A DNA stretch of 64,000 nt from Acidicapsa acidisoli. Lineage in GTDB: Bacteria; Acidobacteriota; Terriglobia; Terriglobales; Acidobacteriaceae. The position numbers were made by a program, and so were the translations under genes. The notes under the pieces are model-generated. The model was not told the DNA's origin. It saw only the letters and a program-made list of their open reading frames with translations, and searched no databases. This document shows positions 18,250-26,840 of the stretch, piece by piece (the first letter of the stretch is position 1; each line of letters begins with the position of its first letter). Location of the stretch: assembly GCF_025685625.1 (NCBI RefSeq), contig NZ_JAGSYI010000002.1, positions 124,001 to 188,000 on the forward strand, written 5' to 3'.

Positions 18250-19569
18250 ATGGCGACCGGAAAAACATTCTATATCGAGACCTTCGGATGCCAGATGAAT
18301 GCCCATGACTCGGAGAAAGTCATCGGGACGCTGGAGCAGCAAGGGTACGCGCAGGTGCAGGTGGAGGAAGATGCCGACCTGCTGCTGTACAACACCTGTT
18401 CGATTCGTGATAAGGCGGAGCAAAAGGTCTTCAACCGGCTGAACGACTACAAGAAGCTGCATAAGCTGGGCAAGCGCTTTGCGGTGATCGGGTGCGTGGC
18501 GCAGCAGGAGGGCGAGAAGATCTTTGAGCGTGCGCCCTATGTCTCGCTGGTGGCGGGGTCGGCTTCGTATCGCAAGTTGCCTGAAATGCTGGCGCGGCTG
18601 GAGGCAGGGGAGACGCGGATCACCGGATTGGATGATCGGCAGACAGATCTGACCTTTGAGACGGAGTTCACTTCGCGACAGAATCCTTATCGCGGCTACA
18701 TCACGATTATCGAGGGGTGTGACAAGTTCTGCGCCTACTGTGTGGTGCCGTATACGCGGGGCAAGGAGCGCAGCCGCGGGTCGGACTCGGTGCTGGAGGA
18801 AGCGCGGCGAATCGTTGACCTCGGGTACACCGAGATTCAATTGCTCGGGCAGAATGTGAACAGCTTTCGCGATCCGCAAGGGAAGCGGAGTTTCGCGGAA
18901 TTGCTGGCCGCTCTAGGGGAAATCCCTGGAATACGGCGGGTGCGGTTTACGACCAGCCATCCGAGGGACTTTACGCGGGATATCGTTGAGGTAATCGATG
19001 CGGTGCCGACGCTCTGCGACCACGTGCACTTGCCAGTGCAATCTGGATCGTCGCGGATTCTACGGATGATGGCCCGGGAATATACGCGAGAGTGGTACCT
19101 GGAGCGGATTTCCTGGATTAAGGCGGCGAAGCGCAATATTGCGTTGACGACGGATATTATTGTGGGGTTTCCTGGGGAGACTCCGAACGACTTTGAACAA
19201 ACCGTAGACTTGTTGAATGAGGTGCAGTACGACGCGGTCTTTGGGTTCAAGTATTCGCCCCGGCCGAATACGCCTGCGCTGGTCATGATTGACTCGATTT
19301 CAGATGTGGAAAAGTCGACACGGCTTCAAGTGTTGCTTGACCGTCAAAGAGAGATTCAAAGGGTGAATTATGACAAGCATTTAGGAGAAATAATGGAAGT
19401 AATGGTTGAGGGCACGAACCCGGGGCGCGGTCAGATCACCGGACGAAGTTCACAGAACAAGCCAGTGAACTTCACCTGGGGTGGACCGATTGCACCTGCG
19501 CCGGGGAGCTATCACAGGGTGAGGGTTACGAAGACATTTCCGAATAGCCTGGTGGGTGAGGCGGTTTGA
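18250..19569 (+). CDS. miaB: tRNA-2-methylthio-N6-dimethylallyladenosine synthase MiaB
   Basis: MiaB adds the 2-methylthio group to i6A37 in tRNAs reading UNN codons. The 439-residue protein has the N-terminal UPF0004 domain with its three cluster cysteines (FGCQMN, YNTCSIRDKA, IGCVAQQEG), the radical-SAM motif GCDKFCAYCVVPYTRG, and a C-terminal TRAM domain (about residues 375-438). The ATG at 18250 fits the family N-terminus (TFYIETFGCQMNAHDSEKV). The frame open upstream runs through the cytochrome gene and is not part of it. Confidence 0.95.
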   Translation: MATGKTFYIETFGCQMNAHDSEKVIGTLEQQGYAQVQVEEDADLLLYNTCSIRDKAEQKVFNRLNDYKKLHKLGKRFAVIGCVAQQEGEKIFERAPYVSLVAGSASYRKLPEMLARLEAGETRITGLDDRQTDLTFETEFTSRQNPYRGYITIIEGCDKFCAYCVVPYTRGKERSRGSDSVLEEARRIVDLGYTEIQLLGQNVNSFRDPQGKRSFAELLAALGEIPGIRRVRFTTSHPRDFTRDIVEVIDAVPTLCDHVHLPVQSGSSRILRMMAREYTREWYLERISWIKAAKRNIALTTDIIVGFPGETPNDFEQTVDLLNEVQYDAVFGFKYSPRPNTPALVMIDSISDVEKSTRLQVLLDRQREIQRVNYDKHLGEIMEVMVEGTNPGRGQITGRSSQNKPVNFTWGGPIAPAPGSYHRVRVTKTFPNSLVGEAV

Positions 19570-19597
19570 GGGGTCCTGAATCTGGAAAGGAGGCTGT

Positions 19598-20086
19598 ATG
19601 GATGTCGAAATGCGAATCCGTGGCGTGATGCTGGATCCGAATACAAATATGCCCATTGTGGTTCTGAAAGATGTGGCCTCCGATACTGTGCTGCCGATCT
19701 GGGTCGGGATCTTTGAGGCGAACGCGATTCAGGTTGAGATTGAAAAGCTTTCGGCACCTCGTCCAATGACGCATGATCTCACGCGAAATCTCATTCAATA
19801 CATGAATAGTTCGCTGGATCGTGTTGTTATTAATGATCTTAGAGAAAATACGTTTTACGCTACGCTGTGGCTGACCCACGCCGGCAACTCGATGACCGTG
19901 GACGCTCGTCCGTCTGATGCGATTGCGCTGGCGCTGCGGGCGGATTGTCCGATCTATGTTGCTGAGCCTGTACTGGCGGTTGCCAGGCTCAATCCCGCAG
20001 GCCAGCCTGAAAATCCTGGTACGGAAGATCTGCGGAAGTGGCTGGAGGGATTGAACGATGAAGATCTGGGCCGATACAAGATGTGA
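19598..20086 (+). CDS. Bifunctional nuclease family protein (DUF151/BFN)
   Basis: A 162-residue protein of the BFN (DUF151) family, known from plants and many bacteria for ribonuclease/deoxyribonuclease activity. Family features seen are VVLKDVASDTVLPIWVGIFE, the ARPMTHDLTRNLI-type helix and VDARPSDAIALALRADCPIY. AAAGGAGG precedes the ATG. It follows miaB by 28 bp and probably shares its transcript, which ends at the terminator near 20250. Confidence 0.88.
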   Translation: MDVEMRIRGVMLDPNTNMPIVVLKDVASDTVLPIWVGIFEANAIQVEIEKLSAPRPMTHDLTRNLIQYMNSSLDRVVINDLRENTFYATLWLTHAGNSMTVDARPSDAIALALRADCPIYVAEPVLAVARLNPAGQPENPGTEDLRKWLEGLNDEDLGRYKM

Positions 20087-20231
20087 TTCAGGCCTGCGAG
20101 TGTTCTCTTAGATACTTTAAGTATTACGAGGGAAGTGATTGGTTCGAATATGGATAGAGAATTTATTAGGTTGTCGGGACTTGCTGAACTTAACTTTACA
20201 GAATATCTGTTATCGGACATGATCGCTCTTC

Positions 20232-20260
20232 CCGCAAGCCGGGCCTTGGCTTGCGGTTTT
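20232..20260 (+). terminator. Rho-independent terminator
   Basis: Stem ccgcaagcc (20232-20240) pairs with ggcttgcgg (20248-20256) around a 7-nt loop, followed directly by TTTT. It lies about 145 bp past the BFN stop and should end the miaB-BFN transcript. Confidence 0.8.
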
Positions 20261-20490
20261 CAATGTAACTTCATGTGAAATCAATACTTGCTGCGCTTGT
20301 GAGGGCGTCTTGACGGGGTGTACCAACCTGCTGGTCAGCCCTTCTACTTATCTCACAGGCTTAGTTCATTTCTCAACGATTTTCCATAAAGATGAACCCA
20401 TATCCCGGATCTCTGCATCAGTTGTGGCGATAACTTTACACTTTCGACGGCTGGTGAATGCCAGTAATTTCTTGTTGGGGTTCGACGCGC

Positions 20491-21315
20491 ATGACGATCA
20501 GGAATCGACAGTTCTCTGTTTTTCTATCCATTTTTGCTCTGGCGCTTGGGAGCTTCTCGCCCTTGCGTGCGCAGGAGCCAAGACAAATCGTTCAACAGGT
20601 GGTTACGACTGAACTGACCGCCGGAAAGGCCGATCAGTCGCTTTGGCTCTATTACGAGGCGGATCGGAAGCCAAATAGCCGCGTTCAGCAGTGGGTGGCG
20701 CAGACTCCGAAAGGCGATCTCCGGCGAGTCATGGAGGAAAACGATCGCAAGCTTTCGGAGGCGCAACAGCTCCAGAGAATGGATAGTTTCCTGCGTGACT
20801 CCGGCGCCCAGGCGAGAGATCGCAAGAAACAGGAGGAAGACATCAAGCAGACGGTGGATTTGCTTAACCTCTTGCCGGAGGCTTTTTTGTGGACATGCAC
20901 GGGAACCCAAGGCACCGACACAACGCTGCATTTCACACCGAACTCGAAGTTTCACGCTCCGACTCGGGAGGCTCGCATTCTATCCGGCGTGGAGGGCGAT
21001 TTGGTGGTGAACGCGACTCAGCACCGGATTGTCAGTTTGAAAGGCCGGCTCGTGCATGACGTGAAATTTGGCGGGGGACTGCTGGGTGAACTCAAGGCCG
21101 GCGGCAGTTTCGATATTGAACGGCGCGAGATCCAGGATGGCGAGTGGCAGATCGTCGAGACGCATGTTCATTTCGCGGGTCGCATGCTGCTCTTCAAGAG
21201 CGTCTCGGAACAGGAGGATGATGAGAAGTCGGAGTTTAAGCTGCTTCCCTCCTCCGTGTCTCTCGAGCAAGCTAAGACTGAACTGCTTCAGAGAAGCGAA
21301 CTCGCGAAGAATTAG
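20491..21315 (+). CDS. Secreted protein of unknown family, paralogue 1
   Basis: A 274-residue exported protein. The start at 20491 gives a clean signal peptide (residues 1-24, ending LRAQE). The mature part has a charged N-terminal region, then a beta-rich half: ARILSGVEGDLVV, HRIVSLKGRLVHDVKFGGG, LGELKAGGSFDIERREI and HVHFAGRMLLFKSVSEQED. I do not recognise the family; the alternating strands recall LolA/RseB-like lipid-binding folds, but that is a guess. It is followed by a clear paralogue. Confidence 0.75.
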   Translation: MTIRNRQFSVFLSIFALALGSFSPLRAQEPRQIVQQVVTTELTAGKADQSLWLYYEADRKPNSRVQQWVAQTPKGDLRRVMEENDRKLSEAQQLQRMDSFLRDSGAQARDRKKQEEDIKQTVDLLNLLPEAFLWTCTGTQGTDTTLHFTPNSKFHAPTREARILSGVEGDLVVNATQHRIVSLKGRLVHDVKFGGGLLGELKAGGSFDIERREIQDGEWQIVETHVHFAGRMLLFKSVSEQEDDEKSEFKLLPSSVSLEQAKTELLQRSELAKN

Positions 21316-21480
21316 GCGAACTTTTCGTTTTGCTTCGAGAATTGCAGTGCCTGATGCTGCGTCCTGCTGAAGGCTGGCGAAATGCTCCGCACTCCTGATT
21401 CGCCTTTGAGCTAACTCCTGCGTTGGTATGGGCATCCCAATCAATAGCCGGTTGGGAGACGGATCACGTTCAGGAGGATC

Positions 21481-22299
21481 ATGTTCAGGAATAGATCTCG
21501 GGTGGTTTGGGTCATTGGCTGGATTCTGATGCTCCTGTGGTCTGTCGCAGCCGTGGCGGCGGACGGCGAGGATGCAAAGCAGGTTGTGCAGCAGGCTGTA
21601 AATACGGAGTTGTCCGCGGATCATAACGATCATTCGCGTTGGCTATATTTCGACGTGGATCGGAAGCCAAGAAACAGCGTGACGCAATGGGTGGCGCAGA
21701 CCGCAAAGGGAGATGTGTGCCGGGTTTTGGAAAAGGACTCTCACAAGCTCTCATTCTCGGAGCAACAGGGATTGATGGACGGATTTGTGCGGAACTCGTG
21801 GGAGCAGGCGCGGCGGCGAAAGGCCAGCAGCCACGATGACGAGCAGGCTGCCGAACTCTTGAAGATGCTACCGAGCGCGTTTATCTGGAGCAGGACGGAA
21901 AGCCATGGCGGAACTACGGTTCTTCACTTTAAGCCAAACGCGAGCTTTAGCCCTCCCGATCGGGAGGCGCGAGTGTTCGCGGCGATGGAAGGCGATATGA
22001 CTGTGGACGACGCGCAGCATCGGATTGTGAGCCTGAAGGGCCGCCTGGTTCGCGATGTGAAGTTTGGCGGCGGATTTTTTGCAGAACTCAAGGCTGGCGG
22101 ATCATTCGACGTGGAGCGCCGGAAGACTGGCGATACAGTGTGGCAGATTACTGAGACGCACGTTCATATAGATGGGCATGCTTTGCTTTTTAAGAGCATC
22201 GCGGAACAAGAGGACGAGGTGAAGACGAAGTTCCACCAGCTCCCCGACAATGTGTCTCTTGAACAGGCTGAGAAGGAGTTGCTCCGGGAAAGCAACTAA
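21481..22299 (+). CDS. Secreted protein of unknown family, paralogue 2
   Basis: A 272-residue paralogue of the preceding gene, collinear along its whole length. Shared blocks include VTQWVAQTAKGDVCRVLE, HRIVSLKGRLVRDVKFGGG, FFAELKAGGSFDVERRK and THVHIDGHALLFKSIAEQED. The signal peptide spans residues 1-27 (ending AVAADGE). AGGAGG lies 5 nt upstream of the ATG. The pair looks like a tandem duplication that has diverged mostly in the N-terminal half and linker. Function unknown. Confidence 0.78.
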   Translation: MFRNRSRVVWVIGWILMLLWSVAAVAADGEDAKQVVQQAVNTELSADHNDHSRWLYFDVDRKPRNSVTQWVAQTAKGDVCRVLEKDSHKLSFSEQQGLMDGFVRNSWEQARRRKASSHDDEQAAELLKMLPSAFIWSRTESHGGTTVLHFKPNASFSPPDREARVFAAMEGDMTVDDAQHRIVSLKGRLVRDVKFGGGFFAELKAGGSFDVERRKTGDTVWQITETHVHIDGHALLFKSIAEQEDEVKTKFHQLPDNVSLEQAEKELLRESN

Positions 22300-22354
22300 A
22301 CCTATATTGCAGAACTTGGTGAACCATTCGTATTCGACTCGCATCTACCAGAGC

Positions 22355-23209
22355 ATGAGCGAAATCTTGAGGACTTTCAAATTAGGCGGCGACCTTGAGG
22401 TCAACCGCCTGGGTTTTGGCGCCATGCGCATCGTAGGCGACGGGGTTTGGAGTGAGCCGAAGGATGCCGGAAATTCGAAGCGCGTATTGCAACGGGCTGT
22501 CGAGCTGGGTGTGAACTTTATCGATACTGCTGATGCGTATGGGCCGGCGGTGAGCGAGCGGCTGATTGGTGAGGCTTTGGCGCCTTATTCAAACGGCACG
22601 GTGATTGCGACGAAGGGTGGACTGACCCGTCAAGGGCCTGCGAAGTGGGCGCCGCTTGGGCGTCCTGAGTACCTGATTCAACAGGTGGAGCTTAGTTTAC
22701 GGTTTCTGAAGCAGGAGACGATTCAGCTTTGGCAACTGCATCGGATTGACTCCAAAACACCGGTTGAGGAATCGCTAGGGGCGATGAAGGAGATGCGGAA
22801 GCAAGGCAAGATCCGGCATATCGGGTTGAGCGAAGTGAACGTGAAAGAGATCAAGCGTGCGCGCAAGGTGGTGGAGATTGTCAGCGTGCAGAACAGGTAC
22901 AACCTGAGCGACCGCGTTCACGAGGATGTGCTGGAGTACTGCGAGAAGGAAGGTATCGCGTTTATTCCGTGGTCGCCTGTGGCCGCGGGTAAGTTGGCGC
23001 AACCGGGCAGCAAGCTGGATGCGACGGCAAAGAAGCATGGCGCGACGGTGAGCCAGCTCTCGTTGGCGTGGCTGCTGAAGCATTCGCCGGTGATATTGCC
23101 AATCCCCGGGACGTCGTCGGTGGAACATCTCGAAGAGAATATGAAGGCGGCGAATGTGAGATTGAGCGATGCCGAGTGGAAAGAGATCGAGACAGCGGCT
23201 AAGGGATAG
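22355..23209 (+). CDS. Aldo/keto reductase
   Basis: A 284-residue NADPH-dependent oxidoreductase of the AKR superfamily. The signature is NFIDTADAYGPAVSERLIGE with catalytic Asp/Tyr, the lysine in VIATKGGL, and the histidine in LWQLHRIDSKTP. The C-terminal cofactor loop is LPIPGTSSVEHLEENMKAAN. The start at 22355 fits the family N-terminus; the longer frame overlaps the upstream gene. The substrate is not predictable. Confidence 0.9.
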   Translation: MSEILRTFKLGGDLEVNRLGFGAMRIVGDGVWSEPKDAGNSKRVLQRAVELGVNFIDTADAYGPAVSERLIGEALAPYSNGTVIATKGGLTRQGPAKWAPLGRPEYLIQQVELSLRFLKQETIQLWQLHRIDSKTPVEESLGAMKEMRKQGKIRHIGLSEVNVKEIKRARKVVEIVSVQNRYNLSDRVHEDVLEYCEKEGIAFIPWSPVAAGKLAQPGSKLDATAKKHGATVSQLSLAWLLKHSPVILPIPGTSSVEHLEENMKAANVRLSDAEWKEIETAAKG

Positions 23210-23268
23210 TTCGACAGGATCATTAGGCTGTGAAACATGGGTCGCTGATGCGGCCCCTTTTTCTGTAA

Positions 23269-23353
23269 TGGGTCCGACCCTCAGGGGCTAAAGCCCCTTG
23301 ATATTGCTTGGCTTAATGTACGGGCTGAAGCCCGTACCCTTCAAACTGACTCA
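23269..23353. repeat. Copy A (85 bp, left end shortened) of a 100-bp palindromic repeat
   Basis: It matches copies at 30584-30683 and 32728-32827. It contains the hairpin GGGGCTAAAGCCCC, then TACGGGCTGAAGCCCGTA, then CTTCAAACTGACTCA. The left terminal repeat is mostly deleted (only TGGGTC remains). Confidence 0.8.
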
Positions 23354-23456
23354 CTACGCCTCGTTGTGCGTAACCTTCAACTGACCCCCTACGCCTTTTT
23401 CGTATTCGTTGTGCGATTGCTTCCCTGAGCGTTATCTTGGAGCGCAGGAGGCGACG

Positions 23457-24005
23457 ATGGCACTGAAGCTGACAACTTCTTATCTTGAGGATTCGATCGG
23501 GGTCTTTCGCTATTACAAACGGCTTGCTGAGGGCGCAATGCGACAGGTCTCCGACGAGCAGCTTTATGTTTCGCTCGATCCGGAGATGAATTCCATCGCT
23601 GTGATCGTGAAGCATATGGCGGGAAATATGTGTTCGCGGTGGAGCGATTTCTTGACTACGGATGGAGAGAAGCCGTGGCGCGACCGGGATTGTGAGTTTG
23701 AGCTTCCGCCGCAGGGGCGTGAGGGTCTGATGGGGCTTTGGGAGACTGGTTGGGGAATGCTGTTTGCTGCGCTGGAGCCGCTGACGGAGGCCGATCTTTT
23801 GCGGACGATCACGATTCGCGGCGAGGCACACTCGGTGATGCAGGCGATGAACCGGCAGTTGGCGCATTATCCGTATCATTGCGGGCAGATTGTGTTTCTG
23901 GCGAAGCATCTCAAGCATGAGAGCTGGCGGTGCCTGAGCGTGCCGAGGGGCGGGTCACAGGAATTCAATGCGAAGGTTGCGGCGGGCGAGGCCAGCCAGC
24001 GATGA
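23457..24005 (+). CDS. DUF1572/DinB-like helical bundle protein
   Basis: A 182-residue protein of the DinB/YfiT-like four-helix superfamily, DUF1572 branch. Features are SLDPEMNSIAVIVKHMAGNM, SRWSDFLTTDGEKPWRDRD and the late histidine in LAHYPYHCGQIVFLAKHL, which supply the typical His triad. Members are metal-binding and often linked to thiol or stress chemistry, without a fixed reaction. The start at 23457 is preceded by AGGAGG. Confidence 0.8.
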   Translation: MALKLTTSYLEDSIGVFRYYKRLAEGAMRQVSDEQLYVSLDPEMNSIAVIVKHMAGNMCSRWSDFLTTDGEKPWRDRDCEFELPPQGREGLMGLWETGWGMLFAALEPLTEADLLRTITIRGEAHSVMQAMNRQLAHYPYHCGQIVFLAKHLKHESWRCLSVPRGGSQEFNAKVAAGEASQR

Positions 24006-24158
24006 CGCTGCGCGTTCGCCTGGTGGGTAACTTTGAGGCTTGCTTAAGACACCGGGAGGATTCAATCACTTGTCAATCACTAGCTAAAGGCTGATCCCTC
24101 ACCGCGTATCGTACGCTAAGAATAATACAAGGCTAAAATTGGAACGCGAGGATTGAGA

Positions 24159-24500
24159 ATGAATGGATACTTTCCCGAGGTCATCACGCTGAAGGCAGAG
24201 TCTTCGACCCATCGCCAATACGACAATCACGCGATTGCTAATGTCAATGACCATGTTGTTCGGATTGCCGCGATGACAGAACCCTATCATTGGCATTTTC
24301 ATCCAAACTCCGACGAGTCATTTCTGGTGATTGAAGGACGGCTTTCCATCGAATTCGAGGGCGGATCGCGCGAACTTGATCCTGGCCAATTGCTTACTAT
24401 CCCTCGCGGAGTCCGCCATCGGACCCGGCCAATTGGCGCGCGATCAGTGAACCTCACGTTCGAGTTGGCAGAGTCTGAAACCGTTGCTGTTGTTCCCTAA
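24159..24500 (+). CDS. Small cupin-domain protein
   Basis: A 113-residue single-domain cupin. The first motif is HWHFHPNSDESFLVIEGRL with the metal ligands; the second is PGQLLTIPRGVRHRTRP. Such proteins bind a metal or small sugar-like ligand. The ATG at 24159 (MNGYFPEV) has a GAGG upstream. Its stop overlaps the end of the convergent MATE gene by 4 bp. Confidence 0.85.
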   Translation: MNGYFPEVITLKAESSTHRQYDNHAIANVNDHVVRIAAMTEPYHWHFHPNSDESFLVIEGRLSIEFEGGSRELDPGQLLTIPRGVRHRTRPIGARSVNLTFELAESETVAVVP

Positions 24501-25867
24501 GCCGGTTCTGCGTTGTACTTTTCGGATGCTTTGTACCAGCGATGCAGCAGGCTCGATGAGATGACGATGAGAGCCAACGTTAGCCCGATCCACATGCCGT
24601 AGATGCCCCATTTGAGGACAAAGCAGAGGATGAGGCCGAGTGGCAGGCCGAGGATCCAGTAGCCGACGAAATTGGCGATCATGGGTGCGCGGGTTTCGCC
24701 GAGGCCGCGTAAGGCTCCGGTGCAGACGGTCTGGACGCCATCGAAGATCTGGAAGGCTGCGGCGATCCACAGGAGACTTGGGCCGACGGCGAGCACGCGC
24801 GGGTCATGCGTGAAGAGTTCGATGAGCGGCCGCGGTGCGACGAGAAAGACGATGCCGGCCAGGACCATGAAGCTGGAACCGAGGGCCAGCGACAGCCATC
24901 CTGCGCGGCGAGCGCGGGCTTTATCTCCTGCGCCAACCGCGTGGCCGACGGCAACCGCGGCGGCGGCGGAGATTCCGAGCGGGACCATGTAGGTGATGCT
25001 GGCGTAGTTAATGGCGATCTGGTGTGTGGCGAGGGCTACGGGCGAGAGCCAACCGGCGGAGAGTGTCGCGGCGTTCCATGCGCCGACTTCGAGGATGATC
25101 TGTCCGGCGGCTGGCAGACCGAGACGGATGAGTTGGCGAATTCGAGTCCATTGCGGACCGGCCCAGTGTTTGAAGAGCGGATGGCCGCGCTTGCGCTCGT
25201 AGCGCCAGGCGAAGATGGTCAACGAAACGGCCATGCCGATGCGGGCAATTACTGTCGACAACGCACTGCCGCGCACACCCATGGCGGGGAATCCGAGATG
25301 GCCGTAGATGAGCGCCCAGTTCCCTCCCCAGTTGAGCAGGTTGGCGAGGACGTAAGTAATCGTAATGACGCGGACCTGGCCTACGCCTTGCAGATAGCGG
25401 CGGGTTGCGCCGTAGATGAGCAACGGCAGGAGGCTCCAGTTGAGCATGCGTAAGTAGGCTGATGCTGGCGTTGCGACCTCTGCCGTGATGCCGAAGTGGC
25501 CGTATCCAAAGCTAGCGCAGGCGACCAGAATCATCAGGACGGGTGTGATGGCCGCTGCGAGGTAGATGCCCTGGGCGAGCCAGCGATGGCAGTCGTCGTA
25601 GTCTTTGCGTCCGTATGCCTGCGCGACCATGGTATCGAGGCTTAGCAGGAGGCCGATGCCGAAGAGCGATGGGGTATAGAAGACAGCATTACCGACGGCG
25701 ACCGCGCCGATAGCTGCGGGACCGAGGCGGCCGACCATGATGGTGTCGACTACGCCTTGCGCCATCCAGCCGAGTTCGCTGAGGACGACTGGTATGGCGA
25801 GATTTACCAAAGCGGCCAGTTCCCTTTTCCAATGCTGGCCTTGTTCGGTCGCCGGTGCTTGACTCAT
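24497..25867 (-). CDS. MATE-family multidrug exporter (NorM-like)
   Basis: A 456-residue membrane protein with the 12-helix MATE layout. Recognised segments are LAIPVVLSELGWMAQGVVDT, VGRLGPAAIGAVAVGNAVF, and in the second half the mirrored NYASITYMVPLGISAAAAV with VGHAVGAGDKARAR. It should export cationic compounds in exchange for H+ or Na+. It lies 49 bp downstream of kduI on the same strand, so it may be read through from the pectin operon, although a functional link is not evident. Confidence 0.92.
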   Translation of the reverse strand: MSQAPATEQGQHWKRELAALVNLAIPVVLSELGWMAQGVVDTIMVGRLGPAAIGAVAVGNAVFYTPSLFGIGLLLSLDTMVAQAYGRKDYDDCHRWLAQGIYLAAAITPVLMILVACASFGYGHFGITAEVATPASAYLRMLNWSLLPLLIYGATRRYLQGVGQVRVITITYVLANLLNWGGNWALIYGHLGFPAMGVRGSALSTVIARIGMAVSLTIFAWRYERKRGHPLFKHWAGPQWTRIRQLIRLGLPAAGQIILEVGAWNAATLSAGWLSPVALATHQIAINYASITYMVPLGISAAAAVAVGHAVGAGDKARARRAGWLSLALGSSFMVLAGIVFLVAPRPLIELFTHDPRVLAVGPSLLWIAAAFQIFDGVQTVCTGALRGLGETRAPMIANFVGYWILGLPLGLILCFVLKWGIYGMWIGLTLALIVISSSLLHRWYKASEKYNAEPA

Positions 25868-25915
25868 CTCTCCACTTTAATGGGTGAGATGAGGTGCGGG
25901 GTAGATGGCTGCGTT

Positions 25916-26746
25916 TCAGCGCAGTTCGGCTATCGGAGCCGGGTCCATATCGCTATAGACTTGATTCTCGCCGCCCATGCCCCAGCAGAATTTGTAGTTG
26001 CGAGTGCCGGCGCCGGCGTGGATCGACCAGCCAGGAGAGATAACGACCTGCTTATCGGCAACGATCAAATGACGGGTCTCCTGGGATGGCCCCATGAGGT
26101 GGATTACGCGGTCTGTTGCCGGGATATCAAAGTATAGATACACTTCGGAACGGCGCATGTGCGTGTGTGGAGGCAGGGTGTTCCAGATGCTGCCTGTGTC
26201 CAGTTGAGTAAGCCCCATCACTAACTGGCAACTGCGCGTGCCTTCGAGATGAATGAGCTTGGAGATGTGACGACGGTTGGCGGTTTCTGCTGCGCCGATG
26301 GTTGTTGGTTGTTGATTGCCGAATGGGATGAGCGTCGTGAGATACGCCGCGTGAGCTGGGTAGCTGAGCAGATAGAAGTTAGCTGGTGAAGATGGGTCGC
26401 TGCTGTGGAATGTTATGGTGACCGCGCCGCGACCGATATATAGTGCATCGAGTTTATCGAGTGAGTACGATTGGCCGTCGACTTCGACTGTGCCGAGGCC
26501 TCCGATGTTCAGGACTCCCAGTTCCCTTCTCTCAAGGAACGATGTTGCGCGCAGTTCGTGTGGACATGGGAGCGTCAACGGGGCTGACGACGGGACGGCG
26601 GAACCTATGATTGTGCGGTCGAGGTCGACATAGACGAGTTCCACGGTGTCTTGTGCGAAGAGTGATTCAAGGAGGAAGCTGCTTCGGAGTTCTTCCGTGG
26701 ACATGGATTGATAGCGGACTGAATCGGGGAGTTGGAGTATCTTCAT
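25916..26746 (-). CDS. kduI: 5-dehydro-4-deoxy-D-glucuronate isomerase KduI
   Basis: KduI interconverts 5-keto-4-deoxyuronate and 2,5-diketo-3-deoxygluconate, the step after unsaturated galacturonate is released from pectin. The 276-residue length is typical. Zinc ligands are in NTLPPHTHMRRSEVYLYFDI and the following ISPGWSIHAGAGTRNYKFCW segment. Family hallmarks GMGGENQVYSDMD and FLERRELGVLNIGG are present. It lies downstream of DUF4861, GH105 and SGNH genes, all on the same strand, forming a rhamnogalacturonan utilisation operon. Confidence 0.95.
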   Translation of the reverse strand: MKILQLPDSVRYQSMSTEELRSSFLLESLFAQDTVELVYVDLDRTIIGSAVPSSAPLTLPCPHELRATSFLERRELGVLNIGGLGTVEVDGQSYSLDKLDALYIGRGAVTITFHSSDPSSPANFYLLSYPAHAAYLTTLIPFGNQQPTTIGAAETANRRHISKLIHLEGTRSCQLVMGLTQLDTGSIWNTLPPHTHMRRSEVYLYFDIPATDRVIHLMGPSQETRHLIVADKQVVISPGWSIHAGAGTRNYKFCWGMGGENQVYSDMDPAPIAELR

Positions 26747-26784
26747 GGGCTTTCTCTCTTGTTTGGTAAGTCGGACTTATTGGG

Positions 26785-26818
26785 AAAGCAGATCCTTCAC
26801 TTCGTTCAGGATGACAAA
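26785..26818. repeat. Third copy of the 'gcagatcctt' intergenic repeat
   Basis: AAAGCAGATCCTTCACTTCG followed by TTCAGGATGACAAA, nearly identical to 527-559. It sits in the ~95-bp gap between kduI and the DUF4861 gene. Confidence 0.6.
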
Positions 26819-26840
26819 CTTAGACAGATGCAATTGTCAC

